The notes below the pieces were generated by a model. The model saw nothing but the letters and a program-made list of their open reading frames with translations. It did no database searches and was not told the origin of the DNA. A stretch of DNA of 64,000 nucleotides from Lentzea californiensis (GTDB taxonomy: Bacteria > Actinomycetota > Actinomycetes > Mycobacteriales > Pseudonocardiaceae): the NCBI RefSeq assembly GCF_024648825.1, contig NZ_JANBBE010000005.1, positions 62,001 to 126,000 of the forward strand, in the 5' to 3' direction. Shown here in pieces: positions 40,523-49,933 of the stretch. The stretch's first letter is position 1. Each line of letters starts with the position of its first letter. A program made the position numbers and the translations under genes.

Positions 40523-43356
40523 CGCTCCGCACCCCGACCGGTGGCTCGATCGACCGGAACACCCTGCTGCACTTCACCTTCAACGGCCGCCCGTACACCG
40601 GGCACCCCGGCGACACGCTCGCGTCGGCGTTGCTCGCTCATGGTGTGCACGAGATCGGCAGCAGCGTGAAGCTCGGCCGGCCGCGCGGCATCGTCGCGGC
40701 GGGGTCGGAGGACCCGACGTCGCTGGTGCAGGTCGAGGCGCCGTTCTCCGAGCCGATGCTGCCGGCCACGACGGTCGAGCTCTACGACGGTCTGGTGGCG
40801 CGGGGGCTGGCGGGGCAGGGACGGCTGTCGGCCGAACCGGACCCGGCCCGGTACGACGCGAAACACGAGCACTGCGACGTGCTGGTGGTCGGCGCCGGGC
40901 CCGCCGGCCTGATGGCGGCACTGACCGCGGCCCGCAGCGGTGCCCGCGTCGTGCTGGTCGACGAGCAGAACCAGGCCGGTGGCGCGCTGCTGGGCGTGGA
41001 CGAGTACCTGGACGACCGGCCGTCCGCGGAGTGGGTCGCGGACGTCGTCGCGGAGCTGAGGAGCACGCCGGGTGTGCTGGTGCTGGAGCGCACCACGGCG
41101 TTCGGCATGTACCAGGACGGGTTCGTGCTGGCGCTGCAGAAGCGCACCGACCACCTGGGGTTCGCGGCACCTGCCTCTGTTGCCCGGCAACGGGTCTGGC
41201 GGATCAGGACCAAGCAGACCGTGCTCGCCACCGGCGCCCACGAACGTCCCGTGGCCTTCACCGACAACGACAGGCCGGGGATCATGCTCGCCTCGTCGGC
41301 CCGCACGTTCCTGCACCGCTACGGCGTGCTGCCCGGTTCGCGGGCGGTCGTGTTCACCACCAACGACAGCGCGTACTGCGCGGCGATCGACCTGGCCGAG
41401 TCCGGTGTGGACATCGCGCTGATCGCGGACGCCCGTCCGGAGACCCCTGCGCGGCTGGCGACGGAGTGCGCGGCCCGGGGCATCGAGGTCCGAGCCGGAC
41501 ACGTGGTCGTCGGGACCCAGGGTGATGGCCGGGTGAGCGGGGTGCGAATCGCTCCGCTGGCCGGCACCTCACCGGACGTCACCGTCGCGTGCGACACCGT
41601 CCTGGTGTCGGGCGGCTGGAACCCGGTGGTGAGCCTGTTCAGCCAGGCGCGCGGCAAGCTGCGCTACGACGCCGAACTCGGTGCGTTCGTGCCAGGCGAG
41701 GAACTTCCCACCGTGCGGGTCGCCGGCTCCGCGACCGGCGAACTGGACCTCGGCGCGTGTGCGCGGCAGGGCCGGGACGCCGGTGCGCAGGCCGCGGCCG
41801 CCGCCGGGTTCACGCCGGGCGGCCAGGTGCCGCTGCCGGTGTCGGACTCGCGCTGCACGGCCCGTTCCGGCCTGGTGCTGTGGCGGGTGCCGGGCGACGA
41901 CGACGCGAGCTTCGTCGACCTGCAACGGGACTCGACCGTGGCGGACGTGCTGCGGGCGACCGGCGCGGGCCTGCGCTCGCTGGAGCACGTCAAGCGCTAC
42001 ACGACCATCGGCACCGCGCACGACCAGGGCAAGACGTCCGGCATGATCGCCGCGGGCATCGTCGCCGAGGAACTGGGCGTCGAGCTGGCCGAGCAGCGGC
42101 CCACGACGTTCCGCCCGCCGTTCACCTCGGTGTCGTTCGCCGCGCTGGCCGGACGGGACCGCGGCGAGCTGCACGACCCGGTGCGCGTCACGTCGATCCA
42201 CCCGTGGCACGTGGCGCACGGGGCGTTGTTCGAGGACGTCGGTCAGTGGAAGCGGCCCTGGTACTACCCGCAGGAAGGCGAAGACCTGCACACGGCCGTG
42301 CTGCGCGAATGCAAGGCCACGCGCGAGAGCGTCGGCATGATGGACGGCTCGACGCTCGGCAAGATCGATGTGCAGGGCCGGGACGCCGGCAAGTTCCTGG
42401 ACATGCTCTACACGAACATGATGGGCACGCTGAAGGTCGGCAGGATCCGCTACGGCGTGATGTGCGGCGTCGACGGAATGGTGATCGACGACGGCACCGT
42501 GATCCGCATCGGCGAGGAGCGGTACCTCGTCACCACGACCACCGGCAACGCCGCCAAGATCCTCGACTGGATGGAGGAGTGGCTGCAGACGGAGTGGCCG
42601 CACCTCGATGTGCACTGCACCTCGGTCACCGAGCACTGGGCCACGATCCCGCTGGTGGGCCCGCGATCCCGGGACGTGCTGGCCGCGGTGGCCCCTTCGC
42701 TGGACGTCTCCAACGAGGCGTTCGAGTTCATGACCTGGCGCGACACGGAGGTCGCCGGCGTGCCGGCGCGGGTGTGCCGGATCAGCTTCTCCGGCGAGCT
42801 GGCCTACGAGATCAACGTGACCGCGTGGCACGGCATCGCCGTGTGGGAGGCGTTGATGGCGGCGGGGGAGCAGTACGGGATCACGCCGTACGGCACCGAG
42901 ACCATGCACGTGCTCCGCGCCGAGAAGGGCTACCCGATCATCGGGCAGGAGACCGACGCGACGGTCACGCCGCAGGACCTGGGCATGTCGTGGGCCGTGT
43001 CGAAGAAGAAGCCCGACTTCATCGGCAAGCGCTCGTTCGCCCGCGCCGAGAACAACCGCTCGGACCGCAAGCAGCTCGTGGGACTCCTGCCCGTCGATCC
43101 GGCCGTGTTGCTGCCGGAGGGGTCGCAGATCGTGGAGACCGACCGGCTGCCCGAACCGCCGGTCCGGATGCTCGGCCACGTCACGTCCAGCTACCCCAGC
43201 GCGGCACTCGGCCGCACGTTCGCGCTGGCGCTGCTGCGCTCCGGCCACGAACGCATCGGCGAGACGCTGTACGTGCCCGTCGAGGACTCGCTGGTGCCGG
43301 TCACCGTCACCGAATCCGTGCTGTACGACAAGGAAGGAGCCCGTCGTGACGGTTAG
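40519..43356 (+). CDS. soxA: sarcosine oxidase, subunit alpha
   Basis: A 945-residue subunit carrying the NAD+ and folate sites. An N-terminal ubiquitin-like/2Fe2S-fold domain (FTFNGRPYTGHPGDTLASALL) is followed by a Rossmann dinucleotide domain (VVGAGPAGLMAALTAARSG, then a second site near GSRAVVFTTNDSAYC). From about residue 580 a GcvT-like aminomethyltransferase domain forms 5,10-methylene-THF (TSVSFAALAGRDRGEL ... ISFSGELAYEINVTAW ... LRAEKGYPIIGQETD). ATG 40519 overlaps soxD by 4 bp and the 3' end overlaps soxG by 11 bp. Full length for the family (about 965). Confidence 0.94.
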   Translation: MTLRTPTGGSIDRNTLLHFTFNGRPYTGHPGDTLASALLAHGVHEIGSSVKLGRPRGIVAAGSEDPTSLVQVEAPFSEPMLPATTVELYDGLVARGLAGQGRLSAEPDPARYDAKHEHCDVLVVGAGPAGLMAALTAARSGARVVLVDEQNQAGGALLGVDEYLDDRPSAEWVADVVAELRSTPGVLVLERTTAFGMYQDGFVLALQKRTDHLGFAAPASVARQRVWRIRTKQTVLATGAHERPVAFTDNDRPGIMLASSARTFLHRYGVLPGSRAVVFTTNDSAYCAAIDLAESGVDIALIADARPETPARLATECAARGIEVRAGHVVVGTQGDGRVSGVRIAPLAGTSPDVTVACDTVLVSGGWNPVVSLFSQARGKLRYDAELGAFVPGEELPTVRVAGSATGELDLGACARQGRDAGAQAAAAAGFTPGGQVPLPVSDSRCTARSGLVLWRVPGDDDASFVDLQRDSTVADVLRATGAGLRSLEHVKRYTTIGTAHDQGKTSGMIAAGIVAEELGVELAEQRPTTFRPPFTSVSFAALAGRDRGELHDPVRVTSIHPWHVAHGALFEDVGQWKRPWYYPQEGEDLHTAVLRECKATRESVGMMDGSTLGKIDVQGRDAGKFLDMLYTNMMGTLKVGRIRYGVMCGVDGMVIDDGTVIRIGEERYLVTTTTGNAAKILDWMEEWLQTEWPHLDVHCTSVTEHWATIPLVGPRSRDVLAAVAPSLDVSNEAFEFMTWRDTEVAGVPARVCRISFSGELAYEINVTAWHGIAVWEALMAAGEQYGITPYGTETMHVLRAEKGYPIIGQETDATVTPQDLGMSWAVSKKKPDFIGKRSFARAENNRSDRKQLVGLLPVDPAVLLPEGSQIVETDRLPEPPVRMLGHVTSSYPSAALGRTFALALLRSGHERIGETLYVPVEDSLVPVTVTESVLYDKEGARRDG

Positions 43357-43924
43357 TCCGCTCGCCGCCTGGCACGACCGGCTGGCGGCGCTCGCCACGG
43401 TGCTGGACGTCGCCGAGGTGCCGTTCCGCTCGCAGCTCACCGTCCGCGTGTCCGACCCGGACGCCATCGCGGCCATGGGCTCGGCGCTCGGAGTCCCGTT
43501 TCCTTCCGCCGCTTGCACTTTCGCCTCGGGCACCGGACGATTCGGGGACGTCGAGGTGCTCTGGCTCGGACCGGGCGAGTTCCTCGTCACGGCCTCGCCC
43601 GGCCTGCAGGTCACGATCGAGGAGGTGTCGCGTGGCGCGCTCGGGACTGTCGGAGGGTCCGTTGTGGACACTTCGGCTCAACGCACGACCCTGGTTCTTC
43701 AAGGGCCGCTCGCCCGGCAAGTGCTGGCTCACGGATGTTCCGTGGACCTGCACCCGGCTTCGGCTCCCGTCGGCACTTGCGTGCAAACACTCCTCGCCAG
43801 GACCGGAATCGTCCTGCAGGTGACCGGCGAGGACCGGTACACGATCCTGGTGCGCTCGTCGTTCGCCGAGTACTTCGCGGCGTGGCTCAGCGACGCGTGC
43901 GCCGAGTACCTGGCGGTGGCGTGA
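43346..43924 (+). CDS. soxG: sarcosine oxidase, subunit gamma
   Basis: A 192-residue subunit resembling a folate-binding GcvT fragment, needed for assembly of the heterotetramer. Characteristic blocks are EVLWLGPGEFLVTA, VVDTSAQRTTLVLQGPLARQVLAHGCSVDLHP and the C-terminal TILVRSSFAEYFAAWLSDA. Start GTG 43346 has a clear AAGGAAGGAG upstream inside the end of soxA. The stop TGA shares its last base with the ATG of purU, so all five genes read as one coupled unit. No catalytic residues are expected in this subunit. Confidence 0.92.
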   Translation: MTVSPLAAWHDRLAALATVLDVAEVPFRSQLTVRVSDPDAIAAMGSALGVPFPSAACTFASGTGRFGDVEVLWLGPGEFLVTASPGLQVTIEEVSRGALGTVGGSVVDTSAQRTTLVLQGPLARQVLAHGCSVDLHPASAPVGTCVQTLLARTGIVLQVTGEDRYTILVRSSFAEYFAAWLSDACAEYLAVA

Positions 43925-44766
43925 TGCCCCAGTTCACCCTGACGCTGCACTGCCCGGAGCGGGCGGGCATCGTGCACGCCGTGACGTCGTTCCTGGTCGA
44001 CCACGGCTGCGACATCGTCCAGCACCAGCAGTTCGACGACGACGTGCACGGAAAGCTGTTCCTGCGCACCGCGTTCTCCTGCGACTCCTCCGGCGCCGAC
44101 GACCTCGCGACGGAGTTCGCGAAGGTGGCGAGCCAGTTCGCGATGGAGTTCGACCTGTGGGACGACCGGCCGCCGCGCGTACTCGTGATGGTCTCGAAGG
44201 CCGGCCACTGCCTGAACGACCTGCTCTTCCGCTGGCGCGCGGGCAGCCTCGGCGGGGAGATCGCCGCCGTCGTGTCCAACCACGAGGACCTGCGGCCGAT
44301 GACAGAGGCGGCGGGCCTCGACTTCGTGCACGTGCCGAACACCGCCGACACCAAGCACGCCGCCGAACAGCGGCTGGTCGAGCTCGTCGAGGAGTACCAG
44401 GCCGACCTGGTGGTGCTGGCCCGGTACATGCAGGTGCTGTCGAACGACCTGTGCTCGAAGCTCGCGGGCCGCGTGATCAACATTCACCACTCGTTCCTGC
44501 CGGGCTTCAAGGGCGCCAAGCCCTACCACCAGGCCTACGACCGCGGCGTGAAGTACGTGGGCGCGACGGCCCACTACGTCACCCCGACCCTCGACGAGGG
44601 CCCGATCATCGAGCAGGAGGTTCTGCGCGTCGACCACTCCTACGACCCGCGCGCGCTGACCGCCGCGGGCCGCGACGCCGAGGCCCTCGCCCTGTCTCGG
44701 GCGGTCCGCTGGCACTGCGAACACCGCGTCCTGCTCAACGGCAACGGCACCGTCGTCTTCCGTTAG
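43924..44766 (+). CDS. purU: formyltetrahydrofolate deformylase
   Basis: A 280-residue enzyme hydrolysing 10-formyl-THF to formate and THF. An N-terminal ACT regulatory domain (about 1-80, FTLTLHCPERAGIVHAVTSFL) precedes the formyltransferase fold with the catalytic histidine region INIHHSFLPGFKGAKPYHQAY and the DEGPIIEQEV block. PurU genes close sox operons in several actinobacteria. They regenerate THF after the methylene-THF made by sarcosine oxidase has been oxidised to formyl-THF. ATG 43924 overlaps the soxG stop by one base (TGATG). The 3' end overlaps the convergent methyltransferase by 4 bp. Confidence 0.94.
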   Translation: MPQFTLTLHCPERAGIVHAVTSFLVDHGCDIVQHQQFDDDVHGKLFLRTAFSCDSSGADDLATEFAKVASQFAMEFDLWDDRPPRVLVMVSKAGHCLNDLLFRWRAGSLGGEIAAVVSNHEDLRPMTEAAGLDFVHVPNTADTKHAAEQRLVELVEEYQADLVVLARYMQVLSNDLCSKLAGRVINIHHSFLPGFKGAKPYHQAYDRGVKYVGATAHYVTPTLDEGPIIEQEVLRVDHSYDPRALTAAGRDAEALALSRAVRWHCEHRVLLNGNGTVVFR

Positions 44767-45359
44767 GGCTTGCGCACCAGCAGCTGGGCCTGCAGGAACC
44801 TTTCGCCCTCGACCGGTTCCCGCACCAGCTGCCCCACCTCGGCGAAACCGGCCTTCCCCAGCAGATCCGCGAGGCTGGAGGGCGACCAGCGGTAGGCGAG
44901 CGTCACCTTGTGGTCGAACTTTTGCGGCTCGGGATCGTCACCCGCGTAGAACCCCAGCAGCAGATGGCCTCCCGGTGCCAGCACGCGGAAGAACTCGGCG
45001 AACACGGCCGGCAGCTCTTCCGGCGCCATGTGGATGAGCGAGTAGAACGCCAGAATGCCGGCGAGGGCGCCGTCTTCCAGGTCCAGCGCGGTCATCGACC
45101 CCTGCTCGAACCTCAGTTCCGGATGCGCTTCGCGGGCGAGGGCGATCATGGCGGGGGAGAGGTCGAGGCCGAAGACGTCCAGCCCCAGCGAGTGCAGGTG
45201 CGCGGTCAGGTGGCCGGGGCCGCAGCCGAGGTCCGCCACCGGGCCTTCGGTGAGTTCGGCGAACGCGGCCAGCATCGCGCGTTCGAGAGGCCTGGTGTCG
45301 AGCATGTCGCTGAACAGTTCGGCGTACAGGGAGGCGACGGCGTCGTACGGGGTGGGCAC
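44763..45359 (-). CDS. class I SAM-dependent methyltransferase
   Basis: A 198-residue methyltransferase with the SAM-binding motif I VADLGCGPGHLTAHLHSLG, the acidic strand-2 end VFGLDLSPAMI and motif II-like GILAFYSLIHM. The remaining C-terminal region (SPSSLADLLGKAGFAEVGQLVREP) is typical of small-molecule methyltransferases. Start is GTG 45359 (VPTPYDAVASLYAELF); the frame extends upstream, but that part is not family-like. The substrate is unknown. It is convergent with purU and divergent from the MFS gene, so it is not part of the sarcosine operon despite touching it. Confidence 0.82.
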   Translation of the reverse strand: MPTPYDAVASLYAELFSDMLDTRPLERAMLAAFAELTEGPVADLGCGPGHLTAHLHSLGLDVFGLDLSPAMIALAREAHPELRFEQGSMTALDLEDGALAGILAFYSLIHMAPEELPAVFAEFFRVLAPGGHLLLGFYAGDDPEPQKFDHKVTLAYRWSPSSLADLLGKAGFAEVGQLVREPVEGERFLQAQLLVRKP

Positions 45360-45424
45360 GGTGAAAACCCTACAACGAATTAATGTGAGTCTATTGCTGT
45401 TGCCAGTGTTCGGCTGTTGCACCG

Positions 45425-45454
45425 TCGACGCAAACCTGTTCTCGTGCTTATAGT
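45425..45454 (+). promoter_or_regulatory. candidate sigma-A-type promoter of the MFS gene (leaderless)
   Basis: TCGACG (45425-45430) and TATAGT (45449-45454) are spaced 18 bp apart. The predicted transcription start would fall at or next to the GTG start codon at 45461, and no Shine-Dalgarno precedes it. Both hexamers are imperfect matches. Confidence 0.4.
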
Positions 45455-45460
45455 TCGGCC

Positions 45461-46747
45461 GTGATTTCCGTTCTGCGCGATCCGGTCTACCGGAATCTGT
45501 TCGGCGCCCAGGTGGTGGCGCTGACCGGAACGGGACTGGCGACCGTCGCGCTCGGTCTGCTGGCCTACGACCTGGCCGGATCCGATGCCGGCGCCGTGCT
45601 CGGCACCGCGCTGGCGATCAAGATGATCGCCTACGTGACGGTGGCGCCGGTCGCCACGGCGTTGCTCGGCGCGCTGCCCCGCCGGGCCGTGCTGGTAGCG
45701 CTGGACCTCGTCCGCGCCGGGGTCGCGGCGGTGTTGCCGTGGGTCGGCGACGTGTGGCAGGTCTACGTGCTGATCTTCCTGCTGCAGGCCGGATCCGCCG
45801 CGTTCACGCCGTTGTTCCAGGCGACCATCCCGGACGTCCTGCCCGACGAACGGGACTACACCCGCGCGATCACGTTGTCGCGCACGGCCTACGACCTGGA
45901 GAGCCTCCTCAGCCCGGCGCTCGCCGCCGCGGCTCTGACGCTGGTGAGCTTCCACGAGCTGTTCCTCGGCACCGCCCTCGGGTTCGCGGCGTCGGCCCTG
46001 CTCGTGCTGTCCGTGGTGCTGCCGCGCCCGAAACCGTTGCCGCGCAAGGGTGACTGGTACGACGCCACCACCCGTGGCATCCGCATCTACCTCGCCACCC
46101 CGCGGTTGCGCGGGCTTCTCGCCGTGCACCTGGCGGCGGCGGCCGCGGGCTCGATGGTGTTCGTGAACACCGTGGCGCACGTGAGGGACGGCCTCGGGCG
46201 CGATGCGTCCGACGTCGCCGTCGCACTGGCCGCGAACGGCCTTGGGTCGCTCGTCGCGGCACTCACGCTGCCCAGGCTGCTCGACCGGTTCGCCGATCGC
46301 GTCGTGGTGTTGCGCGCGGCGGTCGTGCTGGTCGTGGTGCTGTTCGCGGGGACGCTGTTCGCCGGGCACTGGCAGACGTTGCTGGTGTTGTGGGCGTTGA
46401 TCGGCGCCGGGTGCTCGCTGGCACTCACGCCAGGAGCACGTCTCCTGCGCCGTTCCGCCGATCCCGCGGACCGCCCGGCGTTGTTCGCCGCGGACTTCGC
46501 GCTGTCCCACGCGTGCTGGCTGCTCTGCTATCCGCTCGCGGGCTGGGTGGCGACGTCCGCGAGCACGGCGACCGCCTTCCTGGTTCTCGGCGCGGTGACC
46601 GCGGTGGCCGCGATGATCGCCGTGAAGTTCTGGCCCACGCACGATCCGGAAGTCGTCGAACACGAACATCGTGATGCCGAAGGCGTTGTGTGGAAACACG
46701 CTCATGAGTTCCGCATCAACGACGAACACGCGCGCTGGCCGCGCTGA
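45461..46747 (+). CDS. MFS transporter with a histidine-rich cytoplasmic tail
   Basis: A 428-residue major-facilitator protein with 11-12 hydrophobic segments. The N-terminal VYRNLFGAQVVALTGTGLATVALGLLAYDL fits the drug/compound exporter group (MFS_3/enterobactin-exporter-like) common in actinomycetes. The last 35 residues are charged and rich in histidine and glutamate (THDPEVVEHEHRD, WKHAHEFRINDEHARW), a possible metal-responsive tail that I would not expect in ordinary members. Start is GTG 45461; a -10-like TATAGT lies 7 bp upstream and no ribosome site is present, so a leaderless mRNA is likely. The exported compound is unknown. Confidence 0.83.
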   Translation: MISVLRDPVYRNLFGAQVVALTGTGLATVALGLLAYDLAGSDAGAVLGTALAIKMIAYVTVAPVATALLGALPRRAVLVALDLVRAGVAAVLPWVGDVWQVYVLIFLLQAGSAAFTPLFQATIPDVLPDERDYTRAITLSRTAYDLESLLSPALAAAALTLVSFHELFLGTALGFAASALLVLSVVLPRPKPLPRKGDWYDATTRGIRIYLATPRLRGLLAVHLAAAAAGSMVFVNTVAHVRDGLGRDASDVAVALAANGLGSLVAALTLPRLLDRFADRVVVLRAAVVLVVVLFAGTLFAGHWQTLLVLWALIGAGCSLALTPGARLLRRSADPADRPALFAADFALSHACWLLCYPLAGWVATSASTATAFLVLGAVTAVAAMIAVKFWPTHDPEVVEHEHRDAEGVVWKHAHEFRINDEHARWPR

Positions 46748-46824
46748 CTGAACAGTTAAACAATGCGCCTTCGAGGCGGGCCGGAATACCGTTTCCACAC
46801 CCTGCCTTTGAAGGAGTTCCACTC

Positions 46825-48879
46825 ATGCGAATGCGCAGCAAAATCATCGCTGCCGCGTGCGGATCGGTCCTGGCGCTCGGTGCGTTCACGGTCGTTCCGG
46901 GTGCGGTGGCCGCCGTTCAGCCCGACGTCGGCGCCCAGCAGCAGGACGAGGCGCACCAACGGTTCAAGGGCCTGTCGCAGGACCTGCGCGGCCGTCTCGC
47001 GGGCCATTGGTTCGACTCGGCGGCGGGCAAGCTCACCGTCGCCGTCCCGGACGAGCAAGCCGCACGGCAAGCGCGTGCCGAGGGCATCAACGCCGTGGTG
47101 GTGCGCCACAGTGCCGCCGATCTGGAGAAGTTGCTCGGCGAGGTCAAGGAGCTGATCGGCGACGGCGTGCCCGGCGTCTACAGCTGGGGTGTCGACGTGC
47201 GCGACAACCAGATCGACGTCACGGTCAACACCACGCGCAAAACCGAAGCCACGGAACGCTTCCTGGAGAAGGTGCGCGCACTCGGCGATGGTGTCCACGT
47301 CTCGGAGACCAAGTCCCAGCAACGGCAGCAGGCCGGCACCGTGCAGGCCGGCAGCCCGTGGTGGCCGGGGTCGGAGACCTACTGCTCGGTCGGGTTCGCC
47401 GCCACGGACGCCAACGGAGGCAAGCACTTCCTCACCGCCGGGCACTGCACCAACGACGCCGACCAGGCCGCGTACGGGCAGTCGGGTCAGCAGAACCGGC
47501 TCGGCACCTCGAACGTCGGTGGCTCCCGCAGCGTGAACGCCCGCGAGGGCGACATGGGTGTGGTCGCGGTGACCGAGGCCGGCTGGAACCTGTCCGCGGC
47601 GGTCAACACGTGGGGCCAGCCCGCGATCACGGTGACCGGCTCGGCCGAGGCGATGGTCGGCGACCGCGTCTGCCACTCCGGCAACACCTCGAAGTGGCAG
47701 TGCGGCGAGGTCAAGTACACCAACAAGGCCGTGGACTACGGCGGCGGCCTGGTGATCGAAGGGCTCACCTGGACTACCGCGTGCTCCAAGGGCGGCGACT
47801 CCGGCGGCGCGTGGCTCCTCGGCGACAAGGCGGTCGGCCTGCACGACGGCGGCCCGTCGCAGTGCGTGCAGAACCCGGCCAACGACGCCGACCTGTCGAT
47901 CTTCCAGCCGGTCAACGAGGCCCTGCGCAAGTGGAACCTGACCCTCGTCACCGGGGGCTCGAACGACACCGCCGCGCCCAGCGTCCCCGGCAACGCGCGC
48001 TCGACCGGCACCACCGCGTCGAGCGTCTCGCTGGCGTGGGACGCCTCGACGGACAACGTCGGTGTGACGGGCTACGACGTCTACAACGGCAGCACGCTCA
48101 CCACCACCGTCACCGGCACCACGGCGACCGTGAGCGGTCTCAAGGCGGACAACGACTACACGTTCACCATCAAGGCCAAGGACGCCGCCGGCAACGCATC
48201 GGCGGCCAGCGCGGCCGTCACCGCCCGCACGAAGCCGGGTACCGCGGACGAGGAACCGCCGGCCGCGCCGGACAACCTCAGGTCGACCGGCGTCACGGCG
48301 TCGAGCGTCTCACTGGCGTGGAACGCCTCGACCGACAACGTCGGCGTGACGGGCTACGAGGTGCTCAACGGCAGCACGGTCGCCACGACGGTCACGGGCA
48401 CCACCGCGACCGTGACCGGACTGAACGCCGACACCGCGTACACGTTCTCCGTCCGTGCGGTGGACGCGGCAGGAAACCAGTCGAAGCTGTCCGCGGCGGT
48501 CAACGCGCGCACGTCTTCGGGCAACACCCGCACCTTCACCAACGACACGGACTACCCGATCCGTGACTTCCAGGTGGCGATCAGCGCGGTGCGATCCACC
48601 GCCACCGGCTCCGCCCAGAACCCCATCACAGTCAAGGTGGACGCCACCCACACGTGCCTGGAAGACCTGAACGTCACGCTCGTCGCCCCGAGCGGCCGCG
48701 CGTACGCGCTGATGCGCACGCCCGGTGGCGGCTACAACTGCCACCCGTTCCCGGCAGGTAAGACGTTCACCGTGGTCCCTGGTGCAGGGGAGACCGCGAG
48801 CGGCACCTGGACGCTGCGCATCGGGGACAACGGTCCCGGTGACACGGGTGTCCTGAGCAGTTGGTCGCTCACGGTCTGA
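46825..48879 (+). CDS. secreted streptogrisin/alpha-lytic-type serine protease with two FN3 and a P domain
   Basis: A 684-residue exported protease. Signal about 1-30, a pro-region with the alpha-lytic pattern (about 40-165, ending in VSETKSQQRQQAG), then the S1E catalytic domain with His207 (TAGHC), Asp243 (EGDMGVV) and Ser326 (KGGDSGGAW). Two fibronectin type III domains (about 385-475 and 483-573) each begin VSLAW.ASTDNVGVTGY. A proprotein-convertase P domain ends it (about 575-684). FN3 modules in actinomycete enzymes act as spacers on insoluble substrates. ATG 46825 has GAAGGAG upstream. It belongs to the group of secreted proteases in this part of the window. Confidence 0.9.
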   Translation: MRMRSKIIAAACGSVLALGAFTVVPGAVAAVQPDVGAQQQDEAHQRFKGLSQDLRGRLAGHWFDSAAGKLTVAVPDEQAARQARAEGINAVVVRHSAADLEKLLGEVKELIGDGVPGVYSWGVDVRDNQIDVTVNTTRKTEATERFLEKVRALGDGVHVSETKSQQRQQAGTVQAGSPWWPGSETYCSVGFAATDANGGKHFLTAGHCTNDADQAAYGQSGQQNRLGTSNVGGSRSVNAREGDMGVVAVTEAGWNLSAAVNTWGQPAITVTGSAEAMVGDRVCHSGNTSKWQCGEVKYTNKAVDYGGGLVIEGLTWTTACSKGGDSGGAWLLGDKAVGLHDGGPSQCVQNPANDADLSIFQPVNEALRKWNLTLVTGGSNDTAAPSVPGNARSTGTTASSVSLAWDASTDNVGVTGYDVYNGSTLTTTVTGTTATVSGLKADNDYTFTIKAKDAAGNASAASAAVTARTKPGTADEEPPAAPDNLRSTGVTASSVSLAWNASTDNVGVTGYEVLNGSTVATTVTGTTATVTGLNADTAYTFSVRAVDAAGNQSKLSAAVNARTSSGNTRTFTNDTDYPIRDFQVAISAVRSTATGSAQNPITVKVDATHTCLEDLNVTLVAPSGRAYALMRTPGGGYNCHPFPAGKTFTVVPGAGETASGTWTLRIGDNGPGDTGVLSSWSLTV

Positions 48880-48886
48880 GGAGGAG

Positions 48887-48926
48887 AGTGGACCTGGTGG
48901 GCGGTTCCCCGCTCACCAGGTCCACT
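48887..48926. terminator. strong hairpin at the convergent ends of protease and XRE genes
   Basis: AGTGGACCTGGTG and CACCAGGTCCACT pair perfectly; with one wobble and a further GCGG/CCGC the stem reaches 18 bp around TTCC. There is no T-run. The right arm encodes the last residues of the XRE protein, so the hairpin overlaps coding DNA. Confidence 0.6.
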
Positions 48927-49797
48927 CGAACCCGTAACAACCGGGCCCGAACTTCAGGGCGACACCCAGCACCGAGCCGCCCTCGTCCAGCCGCACCCCG
49001 AACGACTGCCGCCCGCCGTCCGCGTCCCGGACCACCCGGCGGCAGGTGCGGGGCAGGGCCAGGGCGTCGAAGGTGACCTCGAGGACGTACTCGTGCACGG
49101 GCCGGCGGAACTTGCGGGAGTAGTTGGTGGCCGGCGGGTACGGCGCCTGGTTGACCAGCTCGTGCTCGGTGATCACGGTCTGCCCCCGGCGCAACGGCGC
49201 CCGGAACATCAGCTCCGCCACGAGAAGTCCCTCGGAAGGCCGGGTCACTACGCGTCCGAGCCGGCAGTTGTGCAAAGGCGTGATCGACGGCAACGGCCGG
49301 TCGTGCTCGTCGAGGTGCAGGATCACGACCCACCGGTCCGGCCCGTCCTCCTCCGCCCGCAGCACCTGCCGCGACACGTAGGACCGTTCGCCGCGCTCCG
49401 GCCCGACCGTCACGCGGTCGTGCTGGCTGATCCGGGTCAGCCGCGAGTCCCAGCGCGTGTCGACCCCGCCGACAACGTCGTCTATCACCGCCGGCACCGG
49501 CCAGAACGCGCTGATGGTGCTCTGACGCCGGCCTCCGCGCTGGGCGGGCCCGAGGAGTTCCGACAACGCACCGGGTTCGAGCGCCAGCACTTCTTCGAGA
49601 TGACCGACGGCCGTGAGCGACGCACGGCGTTCTGGACGGCTGCGACCCGTCTGCCAATAGCTCAGCGTCGCGAGGCTGACCGACACCCCGCGGCGGGCGA
49701 GGTGGTCGCGGATCCGTTCCAGTGACAGGCCGCGCGCCGCGACGGCCTCGCGCAGGGTGTCCGCGAAGCCGGGAGGCGTGTCTGGGGAGAGCGACAT
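48913..49797 (-). CDS. XRE-type HTH regulator with a large C-terminal domain of unknown function
   Basis: A 294-residue protein. Residues about 10-75 form a helix-turn-helix of the XRE/Cro type (FADTLREAVAARGLSLERIRDH, then RRGVSVSLATLSYWQTGRSRPER). The rest has no family I can name, but it is mostly beta-strand in character, with blocks such as TRWDSRLTRISQHDRVTVGP and RTCRRVVRDADGGRQSFGVRL. ATG 49797 is preceded by GAAGGAGACA, a good ribosome site. It is divergent from the M28 peptidase. Two related CGGTCGCG palindromes in the gap make it a candidate regulator of that gene. Confidence 0.78.
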   Translation of the reverse strand: MSLSPDTPPGFADTLREAVAARGLSLERIRDHLARRGVSVSLATLSYWQTGRSRPERRASLTAVGHLEEVLALEPGALSELLGPAQRGGRRQSTISAFWPVPAVIDDVVGGVDTRWDSRLTRISQHDRVTVGPERGERSYVSRQVLRAEEDGPDRWVVILHLDEHDRPLPSITPLHNCRLGRVVTRPSEGLLVAELMFRAPLRRGQTVITEHELVNQAPYPPATNYSRKFRRPVHEYVLEVTFDALALPRTCRRVVRDADGGRQSFGVRLDEGGSVLGVALKFGPGCYGFEWTW

Positions 49798-49933
49798 CGA
49801 TGTCTCCTTCCTGCCGGGTTCTCGACGCTATCCCTCTGATGGCGCAACGGAAGCCGTGACTTAAAAGTGAAATCGGACATCGGTGGATCGCCGCAGCTCA
49901 ATCGTGACGACAACCATCCGAAAGGCCGGATGT

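Noticed and set aside
41589..43671. Long frames on both strands across soxA
   Set aside because: Both are out-of-frame reads of soxA, whose three domains are unmistakable.
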